The notes: a model not told the origin generated them from the letters alone. 64,000 bases of DNA from Mesorhizobium amorphae CCNWGS0123 (GCF_001686985.1 NZ_CP015318.1:4214001-4278000); one strand, 5' to 3'; positions 1-17,401 are shown, counted from the stretch's first letter. Numbers and translations are program-made.

Positions 1-52
1 TTTCGGTGATCGCCGGCGAGACGATCACGTCGTAGTGACGAAGGTCGGTCAT
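1..52 (-). CDS. rplW: 50S ribosomal protein L23, N-terminal fragment cut by the window edge
   Basis: Only the first 17 codons are present, reading MTDLRHYDVIVSPAITE, the usual start of rhizobial L23. L23 sits at the exit of the ribosomal tunnel and docks trigger factor and SRP. Its ATG overlaps the TGA of rplD (ATGA-type overlap), as expected for translational coupling in the S10 operon. The gene continues beyond position 1. Confidence 0.93.
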   Translation of the reverse strand, partial: MTDLRHYDVIVSPAITE

Positions 53-669
53 TTGAAGCGCTCCTCGAGAGCCTCGACGGCGGCCTTCGAAAGGACCAGC
101 GTGCCGCGGCGCAGAATGTCGTAGACGTTGATGCCCTGGATGGGCAGCACGTCGATGTTCGGGATGTTGGTCGCCGCCAGCTTGAAGTTCTGGTCAAGCT
201 CGGCGCCGCCGATCACCAAGGCGTTGGTCAGGCCGAGCGTCGCGAAATTCGCGATCAGCGCCTTCGTCTTGGCCTCGGTCAGCTTCAGCTCGTCGATGAC
301 GATGATCGAAGCGCTCTTGGCCTTGGCCGAGAGAGCATGCTTGAGGCCGAGCGCGCGAACCTTTTTCGGCAGGTCATGCTCGTGGCTGCGAACGACCGGC
401 CCGTGGGCCTTGCCGCCGCCGCGGAACTGCGGAGCGCGTGCCGAATGGTGCCGGGCGCGGCCCGTACCCTTCTGCTTGTACATCTTGGCGCCGGTGCGCG
501 CGATCTCGGCGCGGCCCTTGGCCTTGTGCGTGCCCTGCTGCTTCTTGGCCAGCTGCCAGCGCACGACGCGCTGCAGGATGTCCTCGCGCGGATCAAGGCC
601 GAAAATCTCCTCGGAGAGTTTCACCTTGCCGGCGTCCTTGCCGCCCAGCGTTGTGATCTTGAGGTCCAT
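49..669 (-). CDS. rplD: 50S ribosomal protein L4
   Basis: The product is 206 residues and starts MDLKITTLGGKDAGKV, the normal length for alphaproteobacterial L4. L4 is an early-assembly 23S rRNA protein that lines the exit tunnel; in E. coli it also autoregulates the S10 operon, which is not demonstrated here. The tunnel-loop segment KMYKQKGTGRARHHS is intact. The open frame runs upstream to 798, but the ATG at 669 overlaps the rplC stop by one base and gives the family N-terminus, so it is chosen. It lies between rplC and rplW on the same strand. Confidence 0.98.
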   Translation of the reverse strand: MDLKITTLGGKDAGKVKLSEEIFGLDPREDILQRVVRWQLAKKQQGTHKAKGRAEIARTGAKMYKQKGTGRARHHSARAPQFRGGGKAHGPVVRSHEHDLPKKVRALGLKHALSAKAKSASIIVIDELKLTEAKTKALIANFATLGLTNALVIGGAELDQNFKLAATNIPNIDVLPIQGINVYDILRRGTLVLSKAAVEALEERFK

Positions 670-1397
670 TATTCCGCTCCCTCTGTGGCCGGGGCATCGT
701 TCTTGGCGCCACTTTCGGCAGCAACGGCACGGATCGCGGCAGGCTTCGGCGCATTGGCCGGCAGCGCAACCTTGGCCGCGTCGCGGACCAGGATCCATGC
801 ACCCTTCGAACCGGGAACCGCACCGCGGATCAGGATCAGGCCGCGGTCGGCGTCGGTCGAAACGATCTCGACATTCTGCGTGGTGACGCGGGTGTCGCCC
901 ATGTGGCCAGCCATATGCTTGCCCTTGAACACCTTGCCCGGGTCCTGGCGCTGGCCGGTCGAGCCGTGCGTACGGTGCGAGACCGAGTTACCGTGCGTCG
1001 CGCGGCCGCCACCCATGTGGTGACGCTTGATGACGCCCTGGAAACCCTTGCCGATCGTCGTGCCGGTCACATCGACCTTCTGGCCGACGACGAAGTGCTC
1101 GACCGTAATCTCGGCACCGACATCGATCATGTTGTCGGCGGAGACGCGGAACTCGGCGACCTTCGCCTTCGGCTCGACGGAAGCGGTCGCGAAATGGCCG
1201 CGCATCGCCTTCGACGTGTTCTTCACCTTGGCAAGGCCAACGCCGAGCTGGACGGCGGTATAGCCGTTCTTCTCCTGCGTGCGCTGCGCCACGACCTGGC
1301 AGTTCTCCATCTGGAGAACGGTGACGGGAACATGCTCCCCGGCATCATTATAGATGCGGGTCATTCCCACCTTCTTTGCAATCACACCTGAACGCAT
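669..1397 (-). CDS. rplC: 50S ribosomal protein L3
   Basis: The product is 242 residues beginning MRSGVIAKKVGMTRIYND, the family N-terminus. L3 binds near the 3' end of 23S rRNA and reaches the peptidyl-transferase centre. The segment HMGGGRATHGNSVSHRTHGS corresponds to the extension that contacts the active-site region and carries the glutamine methylated by PrmB in other bacteria. A good ribosome-binding sequence (AAGGAAT) precedes the ATG at 1397, so the longer frame to 1433 is not used. The C-terminus has an Ala/Glu-rich tail common in rhizobia. The stop overlaps the start of rplD. Confidence 0.98.
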   Translation of the reverse strand: MRSGVIAKKVGMTRIYNDAGEHVPVTVLQMENCQVVAQRTQEKNGYTAVQLGVGLAKVKNTSKAMRGHFATASVEPKAKVAEFRVSADNMIDVGAEITVEHFVVGQKVDVTGTTIGKGFQGVIKRHHMGGGRATHGNSVSHRTHGSTGQRQDPGKVFKGKHMAGHMGDTRVTTQNVEIVSTDADRGLILIRGAVPGSKGAWILVRDAAKVALPANAPKPAAIRAVAAESGAKNDAPATEGAE

Positions 1398-1458
1398 CGG
1401 TTCAATTCCTTTAGAGTTCCGGGCCAGGGGCACCGCCCCTTACCGCGCTCTCATTCCC

Positions 1459-1767
1459 TTAGAGCTTGATCTCGACGTCCACACCGGCGGCCAGATCGAG
1501 CTTCATCAAAGCATCGACCGTCTGCGGGGTCGGATCGACGATGTCGAGCAGACGCTTGTGCGTGCGCATCTCGAACTGCTCGCGGCTCTTCTTGTCGACG
1601 TGAGGCGACCGGTTGACCGTAAACTTTTCGATCCGCGTCGGCAGCGGAATGGGGCCGCGGACGTTGGCGCCGGTGCGCTTGGCCGTCGACACGATTTCCC
1701 GTGTCGAGGCGTCGAGCACCCGGTGATCAAACGCCTTCAGGCGGATGCGGATATTCTGTCCGTTCAT
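1459..1767 (-). CDS. rpsJ: 30S ribosomal protein S10 (NusE)
   Basis: The product is 102 residues, MNGQNIRIRLKAFDHRVLD, exactly the family length. S10 is a 30S head protein and, as NusE, also binds NusB and NusG during antitermination. AAGGAA stands just upstream of the ATG. The gene opens the S10 cluster (rpsJ-rplC-rplD-rplW) and follows tufA after about 70 bases. No terminator is seen between tufA and rpsJ, so the str and S10 operons probably run together, as is common in Rhizobiales. Confidence 0.98.
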   Translation of the reverse strand: MNGQNIRIRLKAFDHRVLDASTREIVSTAKRTGANVRGPIPLPTRIEKFTVNRSPHVDKKSREQFEMRTHKRLLDIVDPTPQTVDALMKLDLAAGVDVEIKL

Positions 1768-1836
1768 GCGTCACTTCCTTGTTCTGGCGCGGCGCGGGCA
1801 ACTTCCGCGCCCGCGACAGATCGGTTTAAGTCCAAA

Positions 1837-3012
1837 TTACTCTTTGATGGTGACGACGATGCCGGCACCGACGGTGCGGCCGCCTTCACGGATGGCGAAG
1901 CGCAGCTTCTCTTCCATGGCGATCGGCACGATCAGCTCGACATCGACCGTGATGTTGTCGCCGGGCATCACCATCTCGGTGCCTTCCGGCAGCGACACGA
2001 TGCCGGTCACGTCCGTGGTGCGGAAGTAGAACTGCGGACGGTAGTTGGTGAAGAACGGCGTGTGACGGCCACCTTCGTCCTTGGTCAGGATGTAGGCTTC
2101 GGCCACGAACTTCTTGTGCGGCTTCACCGTACCGGGCTTGGCCAGGACCTGGCCGCGCTCGACGCCTTCACGATCAACGCCGCGCAGCAGCGCGCCGATG
2201 TTGTCGCCCGCCTGGCCCTGGTCGAGCAGCTTGCGGAACATCTCGACGCCCGTGCAGGTCGTCTTGGTGGTCGGACGGATGCCGACGATTTCCAGCTCCT
2301 CGCCGACCTTGACCACGCCGCGCTCGACGCGGCCGGTCACCACCGTGCCGCGGCCCGAGATCGAGAACACGTCTTCGATCGGCATCAGGAACGGCTTGTC
2401 CAGCGGACGAACCGGCGTCGGGATGTAGGCGTCGACCTGAGCCATCAGCTCGCGGATCGCGTCCTCGCCGATCGTCTTGTCGCTATCTTCAAGCGCGGCA
2501 AGCGCCGAACCCTTGACGATCGGAATGTCGTCGCCGGGGAATTCGTTCTTGGTCAACAGTTCGCGAACCTCGAGCTCGACCAGTTCGAGCAGCTCGGCGT
2601 CGTCGACCTGGTCGACCTTGTTCAAAAACACAACGATCGACGGCACGCCGACCTGGCGGGCCAAGAGGATGTGCTCGCGGGTCTGCGGCATCGGGCCGTC
2701 GGCGGCCGACACGACCAGGATCGCGCCGTCCATCTGCGCGGCACCGGTGATCATGTTCTTCACATAGTCGGCGTGGCCGGGGCAATCGACGTGGGCATAG
2801 TGGCGGTTGGCCGTCTCGTATTCGACATGCGCCGTCGAGATGGTGATGCCGCGGGCCTTCTCTTCCGGCGCCGCATCGATCTGGTCATAGCGCTTGTATT
2901 CGCCAAAATACTTCGTGATCGCCGCCGTCAGCGACGTCTTGCCATGATCGACGTGGCCGATCGTGCCGATGTTCACATGAGGCTTAGTGCGCTCGAATTT
3001 ACCTTTTGCCAC
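1837..3012 (-). CDS. tuf: Elongation factor Tu, str-operon copy
   Basis: EF-Tu (391 residues) is the GTPase that delivers aminoacyl-tRNA to the ribosome. All G motifs are visible: GHVDHGKTS (P-loop, near residue 18), DCPGH (near 80), NKVD (near 135) and GSAL (near 173), followed by beta-barrel domains 2 and 3 ending VVTIKE. The translation is identical to the second copy at 25949-27124, and the DNA differs at only scattered silent sites, which implies gene conversion. It lies downstream of fusA, the classical str order. The last codons are AAA GAG TAA, unlike the other copy. Confidence 0.99.
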   Translation of the reverse strand: MAKGKFERTKPHVNIGTIGHVDHGKTSLTAAITKYFGEYKRYDQIDAAPEEKARGITISTAHVEYETANRHYAHVDCPGHADYVKNMITGAAQMDGAILVVSAADGPMPQTREHILLARQVGVPSIVVFLNKVDQVDDAELLELVELEVRELLTKNEFPGDDIPIVKGSALAALEDSDKTIGEDAIRELMAQVDAYIPTPVRPLDKPFLMPIEDVFSISGRGTVVTGRVERGVVKVGEELEIVGIRPTTKTTCTGVEMFRKLLDQGQAGDNIGALLRGVDREGVERGQVLAKPGTVKPHKKFVAEAYILTKDEGGRHTPFFTNYRPQFYFRTTDVTGIVSLPEGTEMVMPGDNITVDVELIVPIAMEEKLRFAIREGGRTVGAGIVVTIKE

Positions 3013-3112
3013 TGTGGTTCTCCGTCTTACTTTACCCGCTCGGGGAAATTGATATTCGCTCTATCCGTCCCGGAAACGCGCAAGAACTGCGGTTCCGGTG
3101 GCACAGGCATTC

Positions 3113-5203
3113 TTACGCGTACTTTTTCTGGACTTCCTGGGCCACCGCCGTAGGGACCGGCTCGTAGTGATCGAACTGCATCGTGTAGGCTGCGCGGCCC
3201 TGGCTCATCGAGCGCAAATTGTCGACGTACTTGAACATGTTGGCGAGCGGCACCATTGCGTTGATGACCACCGCCACGCCACGCGCTTCCTGGCCCTGGA
3301 TCTGGCCGCGACGGCCGTTCAGATCGCCAATGACGCTGCCAACGTAGTCTTCAGGCGTCACCACCTCGACCTTCATGATCGGCTCGAGCAACTGCACGCC
3401 AAGCTTGGGCGCTGCTTCACGGAAGCAGGCACGGCCGGCGATTTCGAAGGCGAGCACCGAAGAGTCGACATCGTGGTAAGCGCCATCGATGAGCGTCGCC
3501 TTGACGCCGATCATCGGGAAGCCGGCGAACGGGCCGGACGTCATGACGCTGTTGATGCCCTTTTCGACACCGGGGATGTATTCCTTCGGAACGGCACCGC
3601 CGACGATCTTCGATTCGAACTCGAATTCGCTGCTTTCCGGATTCGGTTCGAACAGGAGCTTGACGCGGGCGAACTGGCCGGTACCGCCGGTCTGCTTCTT
3701 GTGCGTGTAATCCTGCTCGTGCTTGCGGGTGATCGTCTCGCGATAGGCCACCTGCGGCGCGCCGACATTGGCCTCGACCTTGAACTCGCGACGCATGCGG
3801 TCGACGATGATGTCGAGGTGGAGTTCGCCCATGCCGGAGATGATGGTCTGGCCGCTTTCCTCGTCGGTCTTGACGCGGAAGGACGGATCCTCGGCGGCCA
3901 GGCGGTGAAGAGCGAGGCCCATCTTTTCCTGGTCGTTCTTGGTCTTCGGCTCGATGGCGATCTGGATGACCGGATCGGGGAATTCCATGCGCTCGAGGAT
4001 GACCGGATGCAGCGGATCACTGAGCGTGTCGCCGGTGGTCGTGTCCTTGAGGCCGGCCAGGGCGACGATGTCGCCGGCAAAAGCCTCTTCGACGTCGGCG
4101 CGCGAATTCGCATGCATCTGCAGCATGCGGCCGATGCGCTCTTTCTTGCCCTTGACGGTGTTGTCGAGCGAGACGCCCTTGGTCAGCTTGCCCGAATAGA
4201 TGCGGGCAAAAGTCAGCGAGCCGACAAACGGGTCGTTCATGATCTTGAAGGCGAGCATCGACAGCGGCTCGTTGTCGTCGGCGTGACGCTCGATCTCGGC
4301 GTCGGTCTTGGCGTCGACACCCTTGATGGCGGGAACATCGGCCGGCGACGGCAGGTATTCAACGACGGCGTCGAGCAACGGCTGCACGCCCTTGTTCTTG
4401 AAGGCCGAGCCACAGAACATCGGGTAGAACTTGACCGCGATCGTGCCCTTGCGGATCAGCGAGCGGATCTCGTCATTCGACGGCATCTTGCCTTCGAGGT
4501 AATTCTCGAGTGCCGTCTCGTCCATTTCGACGGCGGCTTCGATCATCTTCTCGCGATATTCCTCGGCACGAGCCTTGAGGTCGGCCGGGATCTCGACGAC
4601 ATCCCAGGCAGCGCCCAGCGTCTCGTCGCGCCAGACCAGCGCGTTCATTTCGACGAGGTCGACAACGCCTTTGAATTCGGTCTCGGCGCCGATCGGCAGC
4701 TGCATGACGACAGCCTGCGCACCGAGGCGCGAGCCGATCATCTCGACCGAGCGGTAGAAGTCGGCGCCGATCTTGTCCATCTTGTTGCAGAAGATCATGC
4801 GCGGCACGCGGTACTTGTCGGCCTGGCGCCAGACGGTCTCCGTCTGCGGCTCCACGCCGGCATTGGCGTCGAGCAGCGCAATGGCGCCGTCGAGCACGCG
4901 CAGCGAACGCTCGACCTCGATGGTGAAGTCGACGTGGCCGGGGGTGTCGATGATGTTGAAGCGATGCATCTTGCCGTCACGACCCTTCCAGAAGGTCGTG
5001 GTCGCGGCGGACGTGATCGTGATGCCGCGTTCCTGCTCCTGCTCCATCCAGTCCATGGTGGCAGCGCCGTCATGGACTTCGCCGATCTTGTGCGACTTGC
5101 CCGTGTAATAGAGGACGCGCTCGGTGGTCGTCGTCTTGCCGGCGTCGATATGCGCCATGATACCGAAATTGCGGTAGTCTTCGATTTTGTATTCGCGGGC
5201 CAT
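3113..5203 (-). CDS. fusA: Elongation factor G
   Basis: EF-G (696 residues) is the GTPase that drives ribosomal translocation and, with RRF, recycling. The N-terminal G domain shows AHIDAGKTTTTERVLYYTG (P-loop), DTPGH and NKMD, followed by domains II-V ending in YEPVPTAVAQEVQKKYA. Length and N-terminus (MAREYKIEDYRNFGIMAHID) match the alphaproteobacterial form. It sits 29 bases after rpsG and 100 bases before tuf in the str operon. This is the ordinary EF-G1 type, and it is the only EF-G in the window. Confidence 0.99.
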   Translation of the reverse strand: MAREYKIEDYRNFGIMAHIDAGKTTTTERVLYYTGKSHKIGEVHDGAATMDWMEQEQERGITITSAATTTFWKGRDGKMHRFNIIDTPGHVDFTIEVERSLRVLDGAIALLDANAGVEPQTETVWRQADKYRVPRMIFCNKMDKIGADFYRSVEMIGSRLGAQAVVMQLPIGAETEFKGVVDLVEMNALVWRDETLGAAWDVVEIPADLKARAEEYREKMIEAAVEMDETALENYLEGKMPSNDEIRSLIRKGTIAVKFYPMFCGSAFKNKGVQPLLDAVVEYLPSPADVPAIKGVDAKTDAEIERHADDNEPLSMLAFKIMNDPFVGSLTFARIYSGKLTKGVSLDNTVKGKKERIGRMLQMHANSRADVEEAFAGDIVALAGLKDTTTGDTLSDPLHPVILERMEFPDPVIQIAIEPKTKNDQEKMGLALHRLAAEDPSFRVKTDEESGQTIISGMGELHLDIIVDRMRREFKVEANVGAPQVAYRETITRKHEQDYTHKKQTGGTGQFARVKLLFEPNPESSEFEFESKIVGGAVPKEYIPGVEKGINSVMTSGPFAGFPMIGVKATLIDGAYHDVDSSVLAFEIAGRACFREAAPKLGVQLLEPIMKVEVVTPEDYVGSVIGDLNGRRGQIQGQEARGVAVVINAMVPLANMFKYVDNLRSMSQGRAAYTMQFDHYEPVPTAVAQEVQKKYA

Positions 5204-5232
5204 GGGAGGTGCCTCTCAGTCTCGTTCGCGCT

Positions 5233-5703
5233 TTACCAGCGATAATGCGCGAAAGCGCGGTTGGCTTCTGCCATCTTGTGGGTGTCTTCACGCTTCTTGA
5301 CGGCGGTGCCGCGGTTGTTGGCCGCGTCCATCAGCTCGCCCGAGAGGCGGTCGATCATGGTGGTCTCGTTGCGGTTGCGGGCAGCCGCGATCAGCCAGCG
5401 GATGGCCAGCGCCTGACGGCGCTCGGGGCGCACATCGACCGGAACCTGGTAGGTGGCGCCGCCGACGCGACGCGAACGCACTTCCACATGCGGCGCGACA
5501 TTGTCGAGCGCCTGATGGAAGACCGTGACCGGCTCCTGCTTGGTCTTCGACTGGACCTGGTCGAGCGCGCCATAGACGATGGTCTCGGCAACCGACTTCT
5601 TGCCGTCATACATGACGGCGTTCATGAACTTGGTGACGATCAGATCGCCGAACTTCGGGTCCGGATTGATCTCACGCTTTTCTGCACTGTGACGACGGGA
5701 CAT
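5233..5703 (-). CDS. rpsG: 30S ribosomal protein S7
   Basis: The product is 156 residues, MSRRHSAEKREINPDPKFGD, the usual length. S7 nucleates assembly of the 30S head and contacts tRNA at the E site. The beta-hairpin/exit-site segment VEVRSRRVGGATYQVPVDVRP is intact. In E. coli it is the translational repressor of the str operon; whether that holds here is not shown. It lies between rpsL and fusA with short gaps of 62 and 29 bases. Confidence 0.98.
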   Translation of the reverse strand: MSRRHSAEKREINPDPKFGDLIVTKFMNAVMYDGKKSVAETIVYGALDQVQSKTKQEPVTVFHQALDNVAPHVEVRSRRVGGATYQVPVDVRPERRQALAIRWLIAAARNRNETTMIDRLSGELMDAANNRGTAVKKREDTHKMAEANRAFAHYRW

Positions 5704-5765
5704 GGCTGTTGTCTCTCAATCTCAAGGCACGGCGCAGTCAAAAAAAGCGCCGAAGCCGGAAAACC

Positions 5766-6137
5766 TTACTTCGGACGCTTGGCACCGTATTTCGAACGGC
5801 GCTGCTTGCGGTTCTTCACACCCTGCGTGTCGAGCACGCCGCGAATGATATGATAGCGGACGCCCGGAAGGTCCTTCACGCGGCCGCCGCGGATCATGAC
5901 CACGGAGTGCTCCTGAAGGTTGTGGCCTTCGCCGGGGATGTAGCCGATCACTTCGAAACCATTGGTCAGACGGATCTTGGCCACCTTGCGCAGAGCCGAG
6001 TTCGGCTTCTTCGGCGTCGTGGTGTAGACGCGCGTGCAGACGCCCCGCTTCTGCGGGTTCTGCTGCATGGCCGGGACCTTGTTGCGCTTCACCGGCGCCA
6101 GGCGCGGCTTGCGGATCAGCTGGTTGACGGTAGGCAT
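5766..6137 (-). CDS. rpsL: 30S ribosomal protein S12
   Basis: The product is 123 residues starting MPTVNQLIRKPR. S12 sits at the decoding centre. The two loops where streptomycin-resistance mutations arise are wild type: lysine 43 in TPKKPNSALRK and lysine 88 in GGRVKDLPG. The frame is open upstream to 6221, but the ATG at 6137 gives the universal N-terminus. It is the first gene of the str operon, so a promoter should lie in the 470 bases upstream. Confidence 0.98.
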   Translation of the reverse strand: MPTVNQLIRKPRLAPVKRNKVPAMQQNPQKRGVCTRVYTTTPKKPNSALRKVAKIRLTNGFEVIGYIPGEGHNLQEHSVVMIRGGRVKDLPGVRYHIIRGVLDTQGVKNRKQRRSKYGAKRPK

Positions 6138-6610
6138 TAAACCCTCTTGTCTCTCAATTCCGTGTCTTGCCCGGTCAGGGCCGCTCAAAGCGTCGTTTCC
6201 ATACGCAAATTCGGGCCACAAACCGCGCCTCGCGGTCCTGCCCGAACAAATTGCAGAGGAAGCGGAAACCGCTTCATGCGCGCCGGAAATGTCTTTTCGC
6301 TCGTAAAACGAACCCTGTTTGAGGCAAACTCCAAAGCGTGTCGCTTCGGAAGGGAGAGCCTCACATCGGTTCTGACTGGGCGGCTTCTACTCGCAAGCCC
6401 GATGGCCGTCAACCCCGCGACACCAAATATTGCGCCGCAACCGGGGCTTGGCAGCCATGCGAAAAGCGCATGTAATTTTCTTTCGCAATTTTGCAAGGGC
6501 GAGGAAGAAAGTGACCGGCTTCTGGCTGTTGTCAGCCCGGCCTTCATGCCAAAAGGCGGCACGGGCAGTGCAAATCCGCTCGGCCGCCCAGTCTCTAGAG
6601 GAATCAGCCT
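6138..6610. promoter_or_regulatory. Divergent intergenic region holding the str operon promoter
   Basis: This 473-base gap separates rpsL (minus) from the small gene starting at 6611 (plus). It must contain the start of the str/S10 transcript because no other promoter-bearing gap lies upstream of rpsL. I could not pick out a convincing -35/-10 pair, and I see no gene, tRNA or strong hairpin. The assignment rests on position only. Confidence 0.5.
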
Positions 6611-6892
6611 GTGAACGACAATGAGGAGCGCCCGGTCACCATCATCACCGGCCGCGTCTGGAAGAGGAAAGGCGGCAAGCCGGAAGGCGTCCATGTGATG
6701 CTGGTCGCGCCCGATGACGATTCGGCTGTGCGCCGCGCGCTCGAATCGCTCGCCGCCGAGGGCTATGCCGAAGCCGAGCTCGACCAGATCGGCGACATGG
6801 ACGGCATTCCCGACGACGAGCCGCATCTGTCGGCCTATCAGGGCGCGCTCGAAGGCGAAGTATCGATCGTCACCTTCGACGTGGCAATCTGA
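6611..6892 (+). CDS. Small conserved acidic protein of unknown function
   Basis: The product is 93 residues (MNDNEERPVTIITGRVWKRK), beginning at a GTG preceded by AGAGGAAT. It has a basic N-terminal patch, a strongly acidic middle (LDQIGDMDGIPDDEP), and no signal peptide or membrane helix, so it should be cytosolic. I do not recognise a named domain. Its composition and codon use resemble the chromosomal neighbours, which supports a real gene. It stands alone, divergent from rpsL, about 110 bases before the sugar dehydrogenase. Confidence 0.75.
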   Translation: MNDNEERPVTIITGRVWKRKGGKPEGVHVMLVAPDDDSAVRRALESLAAEGYAEAELDQIGDMDGIPDDEPHLSAYQGALEGEVSIVTFDVAI

Positions 6893-7002
6893 CCGAGAGA
6901 ATCGGCGGCTTGTCGCCCTCGTCGCCGCGCCCACCTCGCCCGGCTTGCCCGACACCGGTTCTCTGCTAAGAACCAGGCGAAATTCCAATCTGCGGAGTCC
7001 CC

Positions 7003-7938
7003 ATGCCTTCGAACAATGGTCCCATCAAGCTCGGCATCGTCGGCGTCGGGAAAATCGTCCGCGACCAGCACCTTCCGGCCCTGGCCAAGGACGGGGATTA
7101 TCGCCTCGTCGCCGCCGCCAGCCGGCACGGCAAGGTCGACGGCATTCCGAATTTCCATGACATCGAAGCGATGCTCGATGCGGTGCCGGAGCTCGAGGCC
7201 GTCTCGCTCTGCATGCCGCCGCAATTCCGCTATGATGCCGCGCGCACGGCGCTGATGGCGAAGAAGCATGTCTTCCTGGAGAAGCCGCCTGGCGCCACGG
7301 TCAGCGAGGTTGAAGACCTGAAGACGCTGGCGGCGGCAAACGGCGTCTCGCTGTTCGCCAGCTGGCATTCGCGCTATGCGCCGGCGGTGGAAGCCGCGCG
7401 CGCTTTCCTCGCATCAGCCAGCATCAAGTCGGCCGCCATCAACTGGAAGGAAGACGTGCGCCGCTGGCACCCAAACCAGGAATGGATCTGGGCGCCGGGT
7501 GGCTTCGGCGTCTTCGATCCCGGCATCAACGCGCTGTCGATCGTGACCCACATCCTGCCGGCAATGTTCATCACCTCTGCCGTCCTCGATTTTCCGGAAA
7601 ACCGCGCCGCTCCTGTCGCTGCACACGTCACCTTCCGCACCTCGAACGGATTGCCGGTGACGATGGAGCTCGACTGGCTCCAGACCGGCCCGCAAAGCTG
7701 GGACATCCTGGCCGAGACCGACCGGGGCAATATGGTGCTTTCCGGCGGCGGCTCGAAGCTCGCCATCGACGGCAAGATCGTTCATGAAGAACCGGAAGGC
7801 GAATACCCGATGCTGTACAGGCGCTTCGCCGAGATCGTCCGCGCCGGCGTCTCCGACGTCGATCTCGCCCCGCTGCAGCACGTCGCCGACGCCTTCATGC
7901 TCGGCAAGCGCAATGTGGTGGAAGCGTTCTTCGATTGA
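7003..7938 (+). CDS. Gfo/Idh/MocA-family D-galactose / L-arabinose 1-dehydrogenase
   Basis: This 311-residue NAD(P)-dependent dehydrogenase probably oxidises an aldose (galactose, arabinose or fucose) to the lactone, the first step of the non-phosphorylating pathway. The Rossmann start is GIVGVGKIVRDQHLP and the catalytic-lysine motif is FLEKPPGA (near residue 90). The segment WKEDVRRWHPNQEWIW followed by GGFGVFDPGINALSI is, from memory, the signature of Azospirillum L-arabinose 1-dehydrogenase and rhizobial galactose 1-dehydrogenase. No transporter or lactonase lies nearby, so the exact sugar is open. It converges on the O-methyltransferase gene with a gap of about 40 bases. Confidence 0.88.
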   Translation: MPSNNGPIKLGIVGVGKIVRDQHLPALAKDGDYRLVAAASRHGKVDGIPNFHDIEAMLDAVPELEAVSLCMPPQFRYDAARTALMAKKHVFLEKPPGATVSEVEDLKTLAAANGVSLFASWHSRYAPAVEAARAFLASASIKSAAINWKEDVRRWHPNQEWIWAPGGFGVFDPGINALSIVTHILPAMFITSAVLDFPENRAAPVAAHVTFRTSNGLPVTMELDWLQTGPQSWDILAETDRGNMVLSGGGSKLAIDGKIVHEEPEGEYPMLYRRFAEIVRAGVSDVDLAPLQHVADAFMLGKRNVVEAFFD

Positions 7939-7979
7939 GAGCGTCGTCTGCCGTTTTGCGTATCTGGCTCGCTTAGCCG

Positions 7980-8648
7980 TCAGTCAACGATCGCAATGGC
8001 AAAGCCGTCGTAGCCCTTGGCGCCGACCGTCTGGATAGCGGTGCCGTCCAGGCGCTTGTCGCCACCGATGAACGAGAACGCCGCGCGAGCACCTTCGACA
8101 TTGGCGTCGCGGCCGTCCTCATCGAGCACGTCGCCGTCGCGGATGACGTTGTCGCAGACGATGACTGTCCCCGGCCTCGAAAGACGCATGGCCCAGGACA
8201 GATAGTTCGGGTTGTTCGGCTTGTCGGCATCGATGAAGATGAGATCGAACGGTCCGGCATTCTCGGCACCCAGCGCCGCAAGCGATTGCAGCGCCGGCCC
8301 GACCCGCAGCTCCACCCGGTCCGACACCCCTGCCCGGTCAAAGTTCGACCGCGCGACACTGGCGTGGTGCGGATCGAGTTCGAGCGTTACGATCCTCCCG
8401 TCCGAAGGCAGCCCGCGCGCCATCCAGATCGTCGAATAGCCGCCGAGCGTACCGATCTCGAGAATCTTCTTCGCCCCCTGCATGCGCGCCAGCAGCGAAA
8501 GCAGCTTGCCTTGCGCCGGCGAGACATCGATCGCCGGCAGGCCCTGATCATGGTTGGCCGCCAGAACGGAATCAAGGACTGGGTCCGGTTCAAACAGGGA
8601 GGCGACGATGTAGTCGTCGACGGCCGTCCAGCTCTTCTTGTTGCTCAT
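7980..8648 (-). CDS. O-methyltransferase family 3 (SAM-dependent)
   Basis: This 222-residue class I methyltransferase resembles catechol/caffeoyl-CoA O-methyltransferases. The SAM-binding motif is KILEIGTLGGYSTIW (near residue 60), the acidic ribose contact is TLELDP, and the metal/substrate region is FIDADKPNNPNYL, with VCDNVIRDGDV further on. Full length is conserved and there is no signal peptide. The substrate cannot be read from sequence. It lies downstream of rpoC on the same strand, but a strong terminator at 8686-8711 separates them, so it should have its own promoter or depend on read-through. Confidence 0.9.
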   Translation of the reverse strand: MSNKKSWTAVDDYIVASLFEPDPVLDSVLAANHDQGLPAIDVSPAQGKLLSLLARMQGAKKILEIGTLGGYSTIWMARGLPSDGRIVTLELDPHHASVARSNFDRAGVSDRVELRVGPALQSLAALGAENAGPFDLIFIDADKPNNPNYLSWAMRLSRPGTVIVCDNVIRDGDVLDEDGRDANVEGARAAFSFIGGDKRLDGTAIQTVGAKGYDGFAIAIVD

Positions 8649-8685
8649 CGTTTTCTCCTCCGATCGGATGCGGGAACCAAACGCG

Positions 8686-8711
8686 AAAAAGGGGCCGCTT
8701 GGGCCCCTTTT
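8686..8711 (-). terminator. Rho-independent terminator after rpoC
   Basis: A 10-bp perfect inverted repeat (AAAAGGGGCC at 8687-8696, GGCCCCTTTT at 8702-8711) has a 5-base loop. Read on the minus strand it is followed by a run of T, starting 23 bases past the rpoC stop. It should end the rplKAJL-rpoBC transcript. Confidence 0.9.
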
Positions 8712-8733
8712 CCTTCTTCTCTTCTTTCCGCGC

Positions 8734-12930
<4,197 letters not shown>

Positions 12931-13030
12931 GCCGTTCTCCTTTTCGGGGTCCTCGAAAACCCCTTGCATCTAGCGCGGGCCGAATGCCCGCTGACTGGTC
13001 GGCCCACCGGCCGAAGAATACTTTTTGGTT

Positions 13031-13079
13031 GAGCATGATCTTGGCCGAAAACCGGTAGCCACTTTTCGGGATCATGCTC
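13031..13079. repeat. 49-bp palindromic repeat between rpoB and rpoC
   Basis: The ends GAGCATGATC (13031-13040) and GATCATGCTC (13070-13079) are perfect inverted repeats. The interior (CCGAAAACCGG ... CCACTTTTCGG) pairs imperfectly, so the whole element can fold into one long hairpin. I recall this sequence type as a very common intergenic palindrome in Mesorhizobium and related genomes. It lies inside the rpoBC transcript, where it could form an mRNA stem without a T tract. Confidence 0.85.
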
Positions 13080-13132
13080 GAAGGCGCGTCGCGGCTTTCC
13101 GCGGCGCGCCATTGCCTTACTCGGCTGCGCCC

Positions 13133-17269
<4,137 letters not shown>

Positions 17270-17401
17270 CGTCGCTCCTTAGCTCTAAACTCGGGACGAG
17301 CCTCGCCGCGGCTCGCCTTGCATTCCGGGCCGCCTTGGCGGCAGCCCCTGTCTGTTGTCCCGCCACCTGTCGGCGGCCGGGCTAGAACGGGAGAAAACCC
17401 G

